A DNA stretch of 64,000 nucleotides from CAYJBH01 sp964368625 (GCA_964368625.1 CAYJBH010000001.1:62001-126000); one strand, 5' to 3'. Counted from the stretch's first letter, positions 56,201-63,706 are shown. Translations and numbers: made by a program. Notes: generated by a model not told the origin, from the sequence alone.

Positions 56201-56304
56201 TTTGGTATGAAATAATAGCTGTATAGCCCCATCACTACTATTATCACACAAAGTATCAAAACAGATAGTCTGTTTTTTAATACTGTAGGGATTAATTTTT
56301 TCAT
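53242..56304 (-). CDS. RND-superfamily (AcrB/HAE1-like) efflux permease
   Basis: 1020 residues with the RND layout: helix 1, a large porter domain, helices 2-7, a second porter domain, helices 8-12. Helix 4 contains GLIVSLGILVDNAIVISEAI, where the proton-relay DD of AcrB is DN, as in many HAE1-type proteins. PKQENPNTAVAAATVTTIYP near the N terminus is typical. No membrane-fusion or outer-membrane partner is encoded nearby; in a Gram-positive cell it may work alone, as SwrC does in Bacillus. AAGGAG precedes the ATG. It has its own promoter and a leader with direct repeats. Confidence 0.9.
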   Translation of the reverse strand: MKKLIPTVLKNRLSVLILCVIIVVMGLYSYYFIPKQENPNTAVAAATVTTIYPGASAQEVDEQVTSVMEEYIETLSGVDYFTGQSVNNASVIVIMYDMEFSMDEVEDDLRQTVEEAQKKLPPLAEESIVDTDLVNDNQFIISLSGENYSAEELAEYAAVVKDKLDKVEGIEQIVIDGVSQKQVVVETDPNEMKEHGITTDAILQILQAYNINIPSGTMETQQGNIDVGTPRVFEDLEDIENIIIGSNEQTFEAVYLEDVADVFVEDASEFYFSQDGDNAILLTGRIEEGANAVLVGNDLRVAIDNSKSLVPKDVVFHEVMYAPTDIENSINDFISNLLQSILLIVLVVMIGVHLRNGIIVSIALPISILTTFIAMNLMKMEFHFITIAGLIVSLGILVDNAIVISEAIQHHLNLGKEKVKAITDAVGETAIPVLTSTLTTIVTFSIIYFIPGVVGQVAGAIPTVVITALVASYFVAMIVIPVFAYWFFKPEPLNRKKRKNIVSIIFQGMLNFGLKHKIITVISAFLTLAVAAVLALQLGMQFFPVADKPVVYVNFEADEVYFEASQEIARQMDEVLDNEKVVENYTYAVGSDLPSFFLTVPSLASAPNIGQYMLQLNSEEMENLGGVEAAARYLQQRLDESIEKAEITVRCLEYSMPSDAKIAFVVSGDDIEKIDEVAQQMVEALEEIDGTERVQRTTRDTQSSYFVEIDDERVEENGLIKFDVIRQVNTILLNATVGSYRSNEGDIDIILQSDITDQQDLEDIQIISSISPAVVALEDIASVESRESVPIITRYNSEYYSDVLSDVLPGYSSLSIENELNENYLANMDLEGITITGKGEVNNMLDLMLALITSAGLAVMLIYLILIFQFKNLSKPLIVLASIPLSFIGCGFGLWIFKMDIQAMALLGLVSLFGIVVNNSILLIEVMDAKIKEGIGVEESCKSAVKLRFRPILLSSTTTCIGLVPLIISGDPMTAPMASVLLFGLLFSTVLTMVVVPTLYAMHAQRVERKKLAGLSSKNR

Positions 56305-56318
56305 TTACTTCTCCTTCG

Positions 56319-56404
56319 CTAGTATTTTATTATGATTCTGGTTTTCTACCTACATACCAAAACTAACGGCATTTATTTTCACTAGTATTTTAAAAATGGT
56401 TCTG
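56319..56404. repeat. Imperfect direct repeat in the RND leader
   Basis: CTAGTATTTTATTATGATTC (56319 on) and CTAGTATTTTAAAAATGGTT (56382 on), both followed by TCTG or CTG, 63 bases apart, close to six helical turns. Confidence 0.6.
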
Positions 56405-56462
56405 TAATTTTATTTTGTAATAATAACATAAATTAATTCAAAATTATATATATTTCAACTTA

Positions 56463-56491
56463 ATTTTACCACTATAATTGTTCAAAGTCAA
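56463..56491 (-). promoter_or_regulatory. Predicted sigma-A promoter of the RND gene
   Basis: Read on the minus strand: TTGACT, 17-base spacer, TAAAAT. It implies an untranslated leader of about 150 bases. Confidence 0.55.
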
Positions 56492-56565
56492 TAAATCCGA
56501 CTGGTTATAAGGGTTAATTTTTTGTGAAAAACATTACATAGCTGAATGTAAATTGATTACAAAAG

Positions 56566-56581
56566 TGTCTCATTTGATACA
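56566..56581. promoter_or_regulatory. Crp/Fnr-type operator candidate
   Basis: TGTCTCATTTGATACA is a 7-2-7 inverted repeat with one mismatch, centred near -50 of the promoter at 56589-56617. It overlaps the second of two direct repeats TTGAT(T)ACAAAA (56553 and 56574), 21 bases apart. The gene behind it encodes a Crp/Fnr regulator, so autoregulation is likely. Confidence 0.5.
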
Positions 56582-56588
56582 AAACCGC

Positions 56589-56617
56589 TTGACAATTAAT
56601 TAACACTGTGCTAATAT
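56589..56617 (+). promoter_or_regulatory. Predicted sigma-A promoter of the Crp/Fnr-ABC operon
   Basis: Consensus TTGACA (56589-56594), 17-base spacer, TAATAT (56612-56617). Confidence 0.7.
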
Positions 56618-56669
56618 TGGGCAAGCTTAAAACAGTTTTTGGTATCACTTAATGGTGATAAAGGAGTTC

Positions 56670-57332
56670 ATGGATACAAATAGGATAATAAAAATTATCA
56701 ACGAATCCACCTTATTAAACGGTTGTGAAGCCCTTGCTAAGTTAGCCTTTGTTCGAGAGTATAAAAAAGGCAGCTATGTATATGATATTATTGATGGAAT
56801 CGGTTATGTTGGATTGATTGCCGCAGGAGAGGTGACCGTTCTTTTAGTATCAAACGATGGTGGTGAAACGCATATAAGCACGCTAACCTCAGGCGGTTGT
56901 TTTGGGGTGAGTAACTTATTATATGAGCTACCATTGGAAACCACCTTGCGATGCAGAGGTAATGTTGAGATTATTTATATTCCAAAATCAGATATTGTTG
57001 CTATAATGAAAAACAATCCTGACCTTGCTATGAGGTATGCTGCCCATTGCAACGGCAAGATTACCTTTTTACTAAAGCGAATCGAAGCATTCACAGTGAA
57101 TACAGGTATAAGAAAGCTTGCCAAATATCTATTACAACATAAAGGAGACTCTTCTGTTGTTCATCTAAATACAACACGAAATAGGTTTGCCTCATATCTT
57201 GGAATGAGCAGGGCAGCACTTTATCGTGAGTTTGCAATATTAGAGAGTAAAGGCGTAATAGAGATAAGCGGAAAAAACATTTTAATTAGGGATGAGCAAC
57301 AACTCAACGACATCCTTAACGATAAGAACTAA
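56670..57332 (+). CDS. Crp/Fnr-family transcriptional regulator
   Basis: About 220 residues: an N-terminal cyclic-nucleotide-binding-like beta barrel (YVGLIAAGEVTVLL, GGCFGVSNLLYELP), a dimer helix, and a C-terminal winged helix with TTRNRFASYLGMSRAALYREF as the DNA-reading part. The cAMP-contact Arg/Ser motif of Crp is absent, and the four Cys are not spaced as in Fnr, so the effector is unknown. ATG 56670 follows AAAGGAG closely (three bases); ATG 56652 is possible but has no site. It is followed after 15 bases by an ABC importer, which it probably regulates along with itself. Confidence 0.88.
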   Translation: MDTNRIIKIINESTLLNGCEALAKLAFVREYKKGSYVYDIIDGIGYVGLIAAGEVTVLLVSNDGGETHISTLTSGGCFGVSNLLYELPLETTLRCRGNVEIIYIPKSDIVAIMKNNPDLAMRYAAHCNGKITFLLKRIEAFTVNTGIRKLAKYLLQHKGDSSVVHLNTTRNRFASYLGMSRAALYREFAILESKGVIEISGKNILIRDEQQLNDILNDKN

Positions 57333-57347
57333 TTTGAAAGGATTATT

Positions 57348-58433
57348 ATGAAAAGATTTATTACAATTTTAATGATTGTGTTATCATTTGCAGTGCTAGC
57401 AGGCTGTTCTGAAGCTGAGCAGGTTCCAGAATCAATAGCAACTGATGCAACCTCTAACACAGAGGTTGCTTCTGAGGCTAGCTCTGAGGTTTCTGAATCA
57501 ACAGAGCCTCAGCCTACAAGTAGCGAACCAGTTGATGTTAGGGCTCTTGCGTTAAAGGGTGCTACTGCAATGGGAATGGTTGAGTTTATGAATTCGGCCG
57601 AGAGTGGAAATTTAACCGACAACAACTACAGTTTTCAGATAATAACCGACACCAGCGAGATTGCCCCAATGCTGGTTAAAGAGGAAATAGACATCGCTGC
57701 AGTGCCGGCTAACCTTGCATCGGTATTATATAACAATACCGATGGTGATGTTCAGGTTATTGCAATAAATACACTGGGTGTTCTATATATAGTTGAAAAC
57801 GGTAACAGCATAACATCTCTTGATGATTTAAGAGGTAAAACTATTTATGCGACCGGCAATAACGCCGTTCCTGAGTATACGCTTCGTTATATTCTCTCTG
57901 CAGGAGGTATTAACCCAGATAGCGATGTTACCATTGAATGGAAATCTGAACCGGCAGAGGTTCTTTCTTCAATTGCTGCAACTCCGGGAGCCATCGCAAT
58001 GCTTCCTGAACCTTTTGTTACCACTGCAATGAATTCCACCGAAGGCTTCAATGTAGTTTTAGATTTAACCGATGAGTGGAACAAGCTACAAGATGGTGAA
58101 GAAATTCCTTCTACATCTATTACAGGTGTAGTTATTGCTAGAACTGCATTTATCGAAGAAAACCCTGAAGCTGTAGAAGCATTCCTCTCTCATTATGAAA
58201 ATTCAGTTAATTTTGTTAACGAAAATGTTGAGGAAGGCGCAAAGCTTATTGGACAATACGAAATTGTTTCTGAGGAAGTAGCATTAACTGCCATACCAAA
58301 ATGCAATATTTCGTTTATTGCAGGATCTGAAATGTATGACCTTTTAAGTGGCTACCTAAATGTATTATTTGAACAGAACCCTACTTCAATAGGAGAAACC
58401 TTGCCGGGCGACGACTTCTATTATGGTAAATAA
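57348..58433 (+). CDS. ABC transporter substrate-binding lipoprotein (NitT/TauT type)
   Basis: 361 residues. The signal peptide ends in the lipobox VLAGC, giving a lipid anchor. A Ser/Glu/Thr-rich linker (about residues 24-62) leads to a type II binding domain with LALKGATAMGMVEFM, EEIDIAAVPANLASVLYN and LRGKTIYATGNN, as in NitT/TauT/SsuA-like proteins. The ligand is not evident; sulfonates, thiamine precursors and other small anions are all possible. It overlaps the permease gene by 11 bases. Confidence 0.88.
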   Translation: MKRFITILMIVLSFAVLAGCSEAEQVPESIATDATSNTEVASEASSEVSESTEPQPTSSEPVDVRALALKGATAMGMVEFMNSAESGNLTDNNYSFQIITDTSEIAPMLVKEEIDIAAVPANLASVLYNNTDGDVQVIAINTLGVLYIVENGNSITSLDDLRGKTIYATGNNAVPEYTLRYILSAGGINPDSDVTIEWKSEPAEVLSSIAATPGAIAMLPEPFVTTAMNSTEGFNVVLDLTDEWNKLQDGEEIPSTSITGVVIARTAFIEENPEAVEAFLSHYENSVNFVNENVEEGAKLIGQYEIVSEEVALTAIPKCNISFIAGSEMYDLLSGYLNVLFEQNPTSIGETLPGDDFYYGK

Positions 58434-59178
58434 TATCGAAGAAAAGATAAAACTATGGGCGATAGCTGTTGCACTTTTAGTGTGGCAGCTTGTTGCCATG
58501 TTAATAAACGAACCAATTCTAATAGTGTCACCTATAAGGGTGGTGCTAACCTTATTTGAGCTAGTGCAGACTACGGCCTTTTGGAGTGCTATTGGGGTTA
58601 GCTCGCTTAGAATAATTGGTGGATTCTTGGCAGGGCTGATTTGTGCTGTAGCACTAGCCATACCTGCATCTAGATTCGCAGTGGTAAGAGAGTTGCTATC
58701 CCCGTTTATGATTACAGTAAGATCTATCCCTGTTGCCTCATTTGTTATTTTAGCCCTTATCTGGTTTTCATCTAAACAGCTCGCAGTTTTAATTAGTTTC
58801 TTAATGGTTTTACCTATTATCTACACCAATGTTTTGGAGGGCATACGTAGAATAGACACGAACTTATTGGAGATGGCAACAATTTATAGAATAACACCAT
58901 TAAGGAAATTACGCTATATCTATTTTTTTCAGGTATACCCATTTTTGATATCGGCGGTTAAAATTTCGCTTGGTCTTAGCTGGAAATCAGGGGTAGCCGC
59001 CGAGGTTATTGGAACGCCGGATAATTCAATTGGCGAAAATTTATTTTCCGCAAAGATTTTTTTAGACACCTCATCATTACTTGCATGGACAGTTGTTATA
59101 GTTATTATCTCAACTCTTTTTGAAAAACTGTTCTTGGTAGCATTACGTAAGCTAAATCGATTATTAGAAAAAGGATAA
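58423..59178 (+). CDS. ABC transporter permease (NitT/TauT type)
   Basis: 251 residues, about six membrane helices. The ATPase-contact EAA loop is NLLEMATIYRITPLRKLRYI, and LGLSWKSGVAAEVIG after it is typical of the SsuC/TauC family. It forms a homodimer with the ATPase encoded five bases downstream. The 11-base overlap with the lipoprotein gene implies coupled translation. Confidence 0.9.
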   Translation: MVNNIEEKIKLWAIAVALLVWQLVAMLINEPILIVSPIRVVLTLFELVQTTAFWSAIGVSSLRIIGGFLAGLICAVALAIPASRFAVVRELLSPFMITVRSIPVASFVILALIWFSSKQLAVLISFLMVLPIIYTNVLEGIRRIDTNLLEMATIYRITPLRKLRYIYFFQVYPFLISAVKISLGLSWKSGVAAEVIGTPDNSIGENLFSAKIFLDTSSLLAWTVVIVIISTLFEKLFLVALRKLNRLLEKG

Positions 59179-59183
59179 CTACC

Positions 59184-59762
59184 ATGAAAATAAAGATTGA
59201 TAAACTCTTCAAGTCTTATGGAGAAAAAAGAGTTCTTGAGAATTTTAGCGCGGAATTTCCTTTTAATAAAATGAGCAGCATAATGGCACCATCAGGATGG
59301 GGTAAAACCACACTATTTAGAATTATGTTGGGACTTGAAGAAGCTGATAGCGGAAAAATTTATGGGATTGATGGTAAGAAAATAGTTTCCATTTTTCAGG
59401 AGGATAGACTTTGTGAAAATCTTTCTGCCATTGTTAACCTATCCATTACCACTAATAGACCGAGAGAAGAAATAATATCATCCTTAAAGCATATCGGACT
59501 AGACGGATCAATCGATTGCCCTGTTTCGACCTTGTCAGGGGGCATGAAACGCCGCGTAGCAATTCTTCGAGCTATACTCTCAAATGCTGATATTGTTTTA
59601 ATGGATGAACCCTTTAAAGGCCTTGATGATAATACAAGGCAACTTGCTATTTCATTAACAAAAAAGTATACAGCTAATAAAACCGTTATTATAGTAACGC
59701 ATCTTGAAGAAGATATAACTGATCTTGGCTGTGAAAACAACCTAATAATGCAAACCATTTAA
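59184..59762 (+). CDS. ABC transporter ATP-binding protein (short form)
   Basis: 192 residues, shorter than the usual ~250 of SsuB-like ATPases, because the region after the switch His is lost. Walker A APSGWGKTT, Q-loop SIFQEDRLCENLS, signature LSGGMKRRVAILRA, Walker B IVLMDEPFKGLD and switch His in IIVTHLEED are all intact. It completes a three-gene importer led by the Crp/Fnr regulator. Confidence 0.92.
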   Translation: MKIKIDKLFKSYGEKRVLENFSAEFPFNKMSSIMAPSGWGKTTLFRIMLGLEEADSGKIYGIDGKKIVSIFQEDRLCENLSAIVNLSITTNRPREEIISSLKHIGLDGSIDCPVSTLSGGMKRRVAILRAILSNADIVLMDEPFKGLDDNTRQLAISLTKKYTANKTVIIVTHLEEDITDLGCENNLIMQTI

Positions 59763-59872
59763 CCCTTACAACACGCTTAATTGTTGTTCCTATTTTATGC
59801 AGCAGAATTTCTATACTAACTATTATTAAATTACTATTTGCTGCCTTTGGTTTAAAATAATGATATATTAGA

Positions 59873-59960
59873 CCGTAATGTCGCTGTAATTACATCCTTA
59901 AGTTAGAGCTAAAATCTAACTTAAGGATGTTGTTTGTACCGATATATTACGGACCTTTTT
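59873..59960 (+). terminator. Nested inverted repeats after the ABC importer, possible terminator
   Basis: Outer stem CCGTAAT (59873-59879) with ATTACGG (59946-59952), inner perfect 16-pair stem ACATCCTTAAGTTAGA (59892-59907) with TCTAACTTAAGGATGT (59915-59930), loop GCTAAAA, then ACC and five T after the outer stem. It may end the importer transcript, but the size and nesting are unusual. The rest of the gap 59763-60013 shows no gene. Confidence 0.5.
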
Positions 59961-60013
59961 ATTTGTGAATAGATATCAATAACACCACTATGTTAATTAA
60001 TTGTAACACTCTA

Positions 60014-61621
60014 TTATTTTGAGTTTTGAGATTCAAGCTCAGTTGAATAAACCACATATCCGTTTTTAGTATTGTTTTTACATTCATACATGGCTATATC
60101 TGCCTTTTGATATAATGAATTAAAGCTAACACCATGTGATGGCGCTATGGCAATTCCTAAACTACAGGAAATCTCCACCTCTGTACCATCTTTGCGATAC
60201 ACCTTATTTAACGCATCACAAACCGCCTTTGCTTTTTCAAGAATGCGAGCCTTACCAACAGCGCCAACTAAAAAAACAATAAATTCATCTCCACCAACAC
60301 GACCAATAATATCATGGTTTCTAAATCTTTTGGCTATTTCAGCGGTTACCCCCTTTAAAACTTCATCTCCGTATGCATGGCCAAAGTTATCATTTATTCC
60401 CTTAAAATTGTCAAGATCTATCATGAAAAGTGCACCGTATTTATCAACCTTTATCTGTTTATTGATATGCGCTTCGGTAGCAATTTTATTAAGAACTCCT
60501 ACCAACGGGTCGATTTCCGCTTGTTGCATTAAGTCAATTTCTTTAGTTTTGGCTTCGTGTATATCATCTAGGGTAGCAATAATTGCAATTACATCCCCTG
60601 TTTCTACATCCTTTTTCATGCTGATTAATGATCGAATCCACCTGTACTCGCCTTCATCTAGTATTACCCTGAATTCAGAGGTGATTTCGGTATTTCCGAT
60701 ATGATATTGAGATATAATATTTTCTATAGACTCATGACGGCATACAGCATCATAATCTTCTTCATACACCCATTTCGCAAACAGTGCTCGAGTGTATTTC
60801 GAATAGCTCATCTGTGGAATCGGTTGCTGCTCTCCTCGCTCTAAAAACCTTATTATCAAATCCTTTGAGCAGTTAATTTCAAGCATAAACAACGATCTAC
60901 TCTTAATAACACTTTTATATATTGCATCCTGCTCCAGCGTTTCTCTACGCTCTTTTAACATATCAAAACCTACAAGAGCAAAAACACCAACATAGGTGGA
61001 TGCTAGTGTTGTAACTGCTGCAACTATCTGGTGTATGGGCAACCATTCATACTCAATATCATGTATATATACATTCCCGTTAACAATCATGTAAAGATTA
61101 GACAATAGCAGCAACGCAAAATAGAGTATCAGATGATCTGTCCTCTCACCTATGAGTTTTAAATATTTTCTTGGTAATAATTTTAACATAATAAATGTTA
61201 TTACAGTTGTTAAAATCGAGGTTAGTATTAGTATTAACCAAAAGCTGGTATTATTTCTGGATAAATCTATAATATCCTTTCCGCTAATAATAGAAATAAT
61301 TGATGTTATCATGGCACGGGAAAACATAATATGAAGATTGAAAACAAAAACGCAACATAATCTTGTCATCACCGATATTTTTCGGTAAAAACTCATTACA
61401 GTAATTGCATAAACTACCAGCATAATGGTGTAACCCAGCGACGACATGCTTCCAAAAAAAACTAGCATAACGGTGCCAACTAAGCTTGTTGTTACTGCAA
61501 AAAAACCTATCTTGTACTTTGAGTTTTTAACAGAAAAAATTCTTTCAACCAACTCTATATAAAGAAGGTTTGTAAAGAAAAAAAATATATTAAATAATAT
61601 AATAAGTATTTCTACTTTCAT
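60014..61621 (-). CDS. Membrane diguanylate cyclase (GGDEF) with PAS-like sensor
   Basis: About 535 residues: seven to eight N-terminal membrane helices (residues 1-230), a PAS-like domain (about 250-370, with EITSEFRVILDEGEYRWIRS), then a GGDEF domain. The active site is RVGGDEFIVF, intact, and an inhibitory I-site RNHD precedes it by five residues, so it should make cyclic di-GMP and be inhibited by it. No EAL or HD-GYP domain. ATG 61621 is six bases after AAGG; ATG 61627 abuts it. Monocistronic. The membrane signal is unknown. Confidence 0.92.
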   Translation of the reverse strand: MKVEILIILFNIFFFFTNLLYIELVERIFSVKNSKYKIGFFAVTTSLVGTVMLVFFGSMSSLGYTIMLVVYAITVMSFYRKISVMTRLCCVFVFNLHIMFSRAMITSIISIISGKDIIDLSRNNTSFWLILILTSILTTVITFIMLKLLPRKYLKLIGERTDHLILYFALLLLSNLYMIVNGNVYIHDIEYEWLPIHQIVAAVTTLASTYVGVFALVGFDMLKERRETLEQDAIYKSVIKSRSLFMLEINCSKDLIIRFLERGEQQPIPQMSYSKYTRALFAKWVYEEDYDAVCRHESIENIISQYHIGNTEITSEFRVILDEGEYRWIRSLISMKKDVETGDVIAIIATLDDIHEAKTKEIDLMQQAEIDPLVGVLNKIATEAHINKQIKVDKYGALFMIDLDNFKGINDNFGHAYGDEVLKGVTAEIAKRFRNHDIIGRVGGDEFIVFLVGAVGKARILEKAKAVCDALNKVYRKDGTEVEISCSLGIAIAPSHGVSFNSLYQKADIAMYECKNNTKNGYVVYSTELESQNSK

Positions 61622-61651
61622 AATCATCCTTGTAAATTTGTTTCATATATC

Positions 61652-61680
61652 ATTATACTTATGTTTGTAAAAAATGTCAA
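61652..61680 (-). promoter_or_regulatory. Predicted sigma-A promoter of the diguanylate cyclase gene
   Basis: Read on the minus strand: consensus TTGACA, 17-base spacer, consensus TATAAT, about 30 bases before the start. Confidence 0.8.
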
Positions 61681-61743
61681 TTATATAAGCCGCAATAGCA
61701 AATAACATACAAAACAGCTCAATTATAACCCTTTACTATCCGC

Positions 61744-61772
61744 TTGACAAATTTTCATTAATATGCTATTTT
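61744..61772 (+). promoter_or_regulatory. Predicted sigma-A promoter of the ygbA operon
   Basis: Consensus TTGACA (61744-61749), 17-base spacer, TATTTT (61767-61772) with TG two bases before it, as in extended -10 promoters. Confidence 0.7.
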
Positions 61773-61804
61773 ATACTAAGTTAGCGATTGCTAACCTAGT
61801 ATAA
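61771..61804. promoter_or_regulatory. 34-bp inverted repeat overlapping the -10 box, likely operator
   Basis: TTATACTAAGTTAGC, loop GATT, GCTAACCTAGTATAA: 14 of 15 positions are complementary. It covers the end of the -10 box and the start site, where a dimeric repressor would block transcription. As RNA it would also form a hairpin at the very 5' end. Confidence 0.65.
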
Positions 61805-62092
61805 AACCAGCTATGGCTATCGGTGATAAAAGCTTTACTCTGTTTAACTTTTTCAGCGAAACAAAAAGGTGAGCTTAATTGATATAAGCAACTGCTAATC
61901 GTTACCTTATTGATAAGCAATAAAGTCTTATATTTTATAGTTGCGATAATACACCTATACTCTTAAAAGGCATTAACAAGAATCATTTTAATTCATTCGA
62001 ATATAGCCATTTATGTAATACCATAAACGATTATGCAATAAATAGTGCTTATGTGTTTATATTATTAAAATAAAAAGGTAGTACCATTTTAT
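61805..62092 (+). other. Long leader between the operator and ygbA
   Basis: About 290 bases without a recognised gene. It contains a 19-codon frame (61813-61872) without a good ribosome binding site and a direct repeat ATTGATATAAGCAA / ATTGATAAGCAA about 30 bases apart. No known riboswitch was recognised. Confidence 0.35.
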
Positions 62093-62443
62093 ATGAAGAA
62101 AAACAGCGATAACCACTCTTCAACTAAAGAGAACATGAATAAACTGCAACAAGAAAAGCAGACGGTAAAGCTGATGATATCGCTCTATTGTAAGAAGGTG
62201 CATCACTATGCCTCGCTTTGTGTCGAGTGCAACGAGCTGTTAAACTATGCCAATAACCGTGCAGAAAAATGTCCTTTCAAGGAAACAAAATCATTTTGTT
62301 CAAACTGTAAGGTTCATTGCTACAAACCTGAAATGAGGAGCAAAATTAAAAATGTTATGCGATATTCGGGACCTATCATGATTTTTTATCACCCAATAAT
62401 TGCAATTAAACACATATTACATACAATAGGGAAAAAAAGATGA
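62093..62443 (+). CDS. ygbA: YgbA family protein (nitrous-oxide-stimulated-promoter family)
   Basis: 116 residues. The cysteine/histidine pattern LYCKKVHH, LCVECNELLNYANNRAEKCPF, SFCSNCKVHCYKPEMR and the ending MRYSGPIMIFYHP match the YgbA family (PF11756). In E. coli ygbA is repressed by NsrR and induced by nitric oxide, and is linked to recovery from nitrosative stress; biochemical role unknown, a metal or Fe-S site is suggested by the cysteines. The ATG at 62093 has AAGG 14 bases upstream; ATG 62135 would remove a poorly conserved tail. It overlaps ybaN by four bases (ATGA). Confidence 0.88.
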   Translation: MKKNSDNHSSTKENMNKLQQEKQTVKLMISLYCKKVHHYASLCVECNELLNYANNRAEKCPFKETKSFCSNCKVHCYKPEMRSKIKNVMRYSGPIMIFYHPIIAIKHILHTIGKKR

Positions 62444-62811
62444 AAATAAAAAAGGTGATTTTTATAACTATCGGCTGTATTGGATTGGCTATGGGCGCTA
62501 TAGGCGCAGTACTACCATTACTCCCAGCTTTTCCGTTTTTACTATTAGCAGCGATATGTTTTGGCAAAAGCAGTGAAAAACTTGATAATTGGTTTAAAGG
62601 TACTAAACTATATAAAAATAATCTTGAGAGCTATGTAAAAGGTCAGGGCATGACTCAGAAAACTAAAATCAAGATAATAATTATGGTTACAATATTAATG
62701 AGTATTGGTTTTATTATGATGTCTAATGTGCCTGTAGGGCAAATTACACTATTTTTTGTATGGGTATTTCATATAGTTTATTTCAGCTTTTTTGTAAAAA
62801 CAATAAAATAG
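62440..62811 (+). CDS. ybaN: YbaN family (DUF454) inner-membrane protein
   Basis: 123 residues. IGAVLPLLPAFPFLLLAAICFGKSS is the DUF454 signature (GLPTTPFLLLAA-like), followed by WFKGTKLYKNNLESYVKGQGM and two more hydrophobic helices, so about three to four membrane segments. Function unknown in any organism I can name. It overlaps ygbA by ATGA, and the pairing suggests a shared stress role. Confidence 0.85.
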   Translation: MKIKKVIFITIGCIGLAMGAIGAVLPLLPAFPFLLLAAICFGKSSEKLDNWFKGTKLYKNNLESYVKGQGMTQKTKIKIIIMVTILMSIGFIMMSNVPVGQITLFFVWVFHIVYFSFFVKTIK

Positions 62812-62823
62812 AGGGCTAATTTA

Positions 62824-63690
62824 ATGGAATCTTATCTTTCATTTTGTAAAAATCATCCGATTATCACAGCTAAAATATGTGGCAGCGATTTTAAATACCG
62901 CCACTATATAAACGAGAACTCTTCTGAAACACTAGTGCTGCTGGTTGGTGGCATTGGATTGTCGGATTTAATTTATTCTCATTTCGAAAAGCTAGCCAAG
63001 GTTTTTTCGGTTATTACCTTTGATTTCCCAGAAAGCTACCCTACAAACGAACTGCTTACCGAGGCAATAAGCGAGCTATTAAAAGCCAAAAATATTAAGG
63101 CATGGTTTGTGGGGCAATCTCTTGGAGGATTTATTGCGCAGATTATGGCGCAAAAACACCCTGAGGTAACACAGGGATTAATTCTATCAAACACCGGATG
63201 CCTATCTGAAGATATGAGCAAAGCCGCTTTCGATTCACTTCTTGATATGCTGAAAAAAACAGAAAAAGGCAAAAAAATGTTAAAGATGGCTCCTATCGGC
63301 ATGTTCAAAAAAACTATAACAAAGACTATATTAAAAAAATATGCGTCAGAATATAACGAGCAGGAAAAACTAATTTTAAAAGAGTTATGCACCATAATGG
63401 AACAGATAATAACTAAATCATATGAAATGCATATGCTAAACCTGCTGATAGATATGATAAATCACAAGGGGATGAAAAAAGCTGAATTTAATTATCTTAA
63501 TGATAAGGTGTTATTAATACTTTCGGATGATGATAAAACATTTAACGATGATGTTAAGCAGGCTTTGGTAGACATAATGCCTGCACCGACCCTTGTAACT
63601 GACCTAGAGGGCGGGCATCTTTCATTAATGGTGAATTGTGATAGATATATCGAGATAGTAGCAAATTTTATAAATGAAAAAGCATTATAA
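62824..63690 (+). CDS. Alpha/beta hydrolase
   Basis: 288 residues. The nucleophile elbow FVGQSLGGFIAQIMAQ gives Ser in GQSLGG; a C-terminal GGHLSLMV supplies the His; Asp is likely in LSDDDK. Oxyanion segment LLVGGIGLSD. Without a signal peptide it is cytoplasmic. Substrate unknown; an esterase or lactonase is possible. It starts 12 bases after ybaN and ends the operon, followed by a terminator. Confidence 0.87.
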   Translation: MESYLSFCKNHPIITAKICGSDFKYRHYINENSSETLVLLVGGIGLSDLIYSHFEKLAKVFSVITFDFPESYPTNELLTEAISELLKAKNIKAWFVGQSLGGFIAQIMAQKHPEVTQGLILSNTGCLSEDMSKAAFDSLLDMLKKTEKGKKMLKMAPIGMFKKTITKTILKKYASEYNEQEKLILKELCTIMEQIITKSYEMHMLNLLIDMINHKGMKKAEFNYLNDKVLLILSDDDKTFNDDVKQALVDIMPAPTLVTDLEGGHLSLMVNCDRYIEIVANFINEKAL

Positions 63691-63706
63691 TATACTGTTG
63701 CAAATT

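Larger units (their letters stand above)
56305..56651. other. Divergent regulatory region between the RND and Crp/Fnr genes
   Basis: The 347-base gap holds one promoter for each direction, an imperfect direct repeat in the RND leader (56319-56340 and 56382-56404) and a Crp-type palindrome plus a direct repeat beside the Crp/Fnr promoter. No gene is seen. Confidence 0.6.

Noticed and set aside
60147..60704. 185-codon open frame on the plus strand inside the GGDEF gene
   Set aside because: Low-complexity Ser/Ile/Pro-rich translation, complementary to a well-supported diguanylate cyclase.
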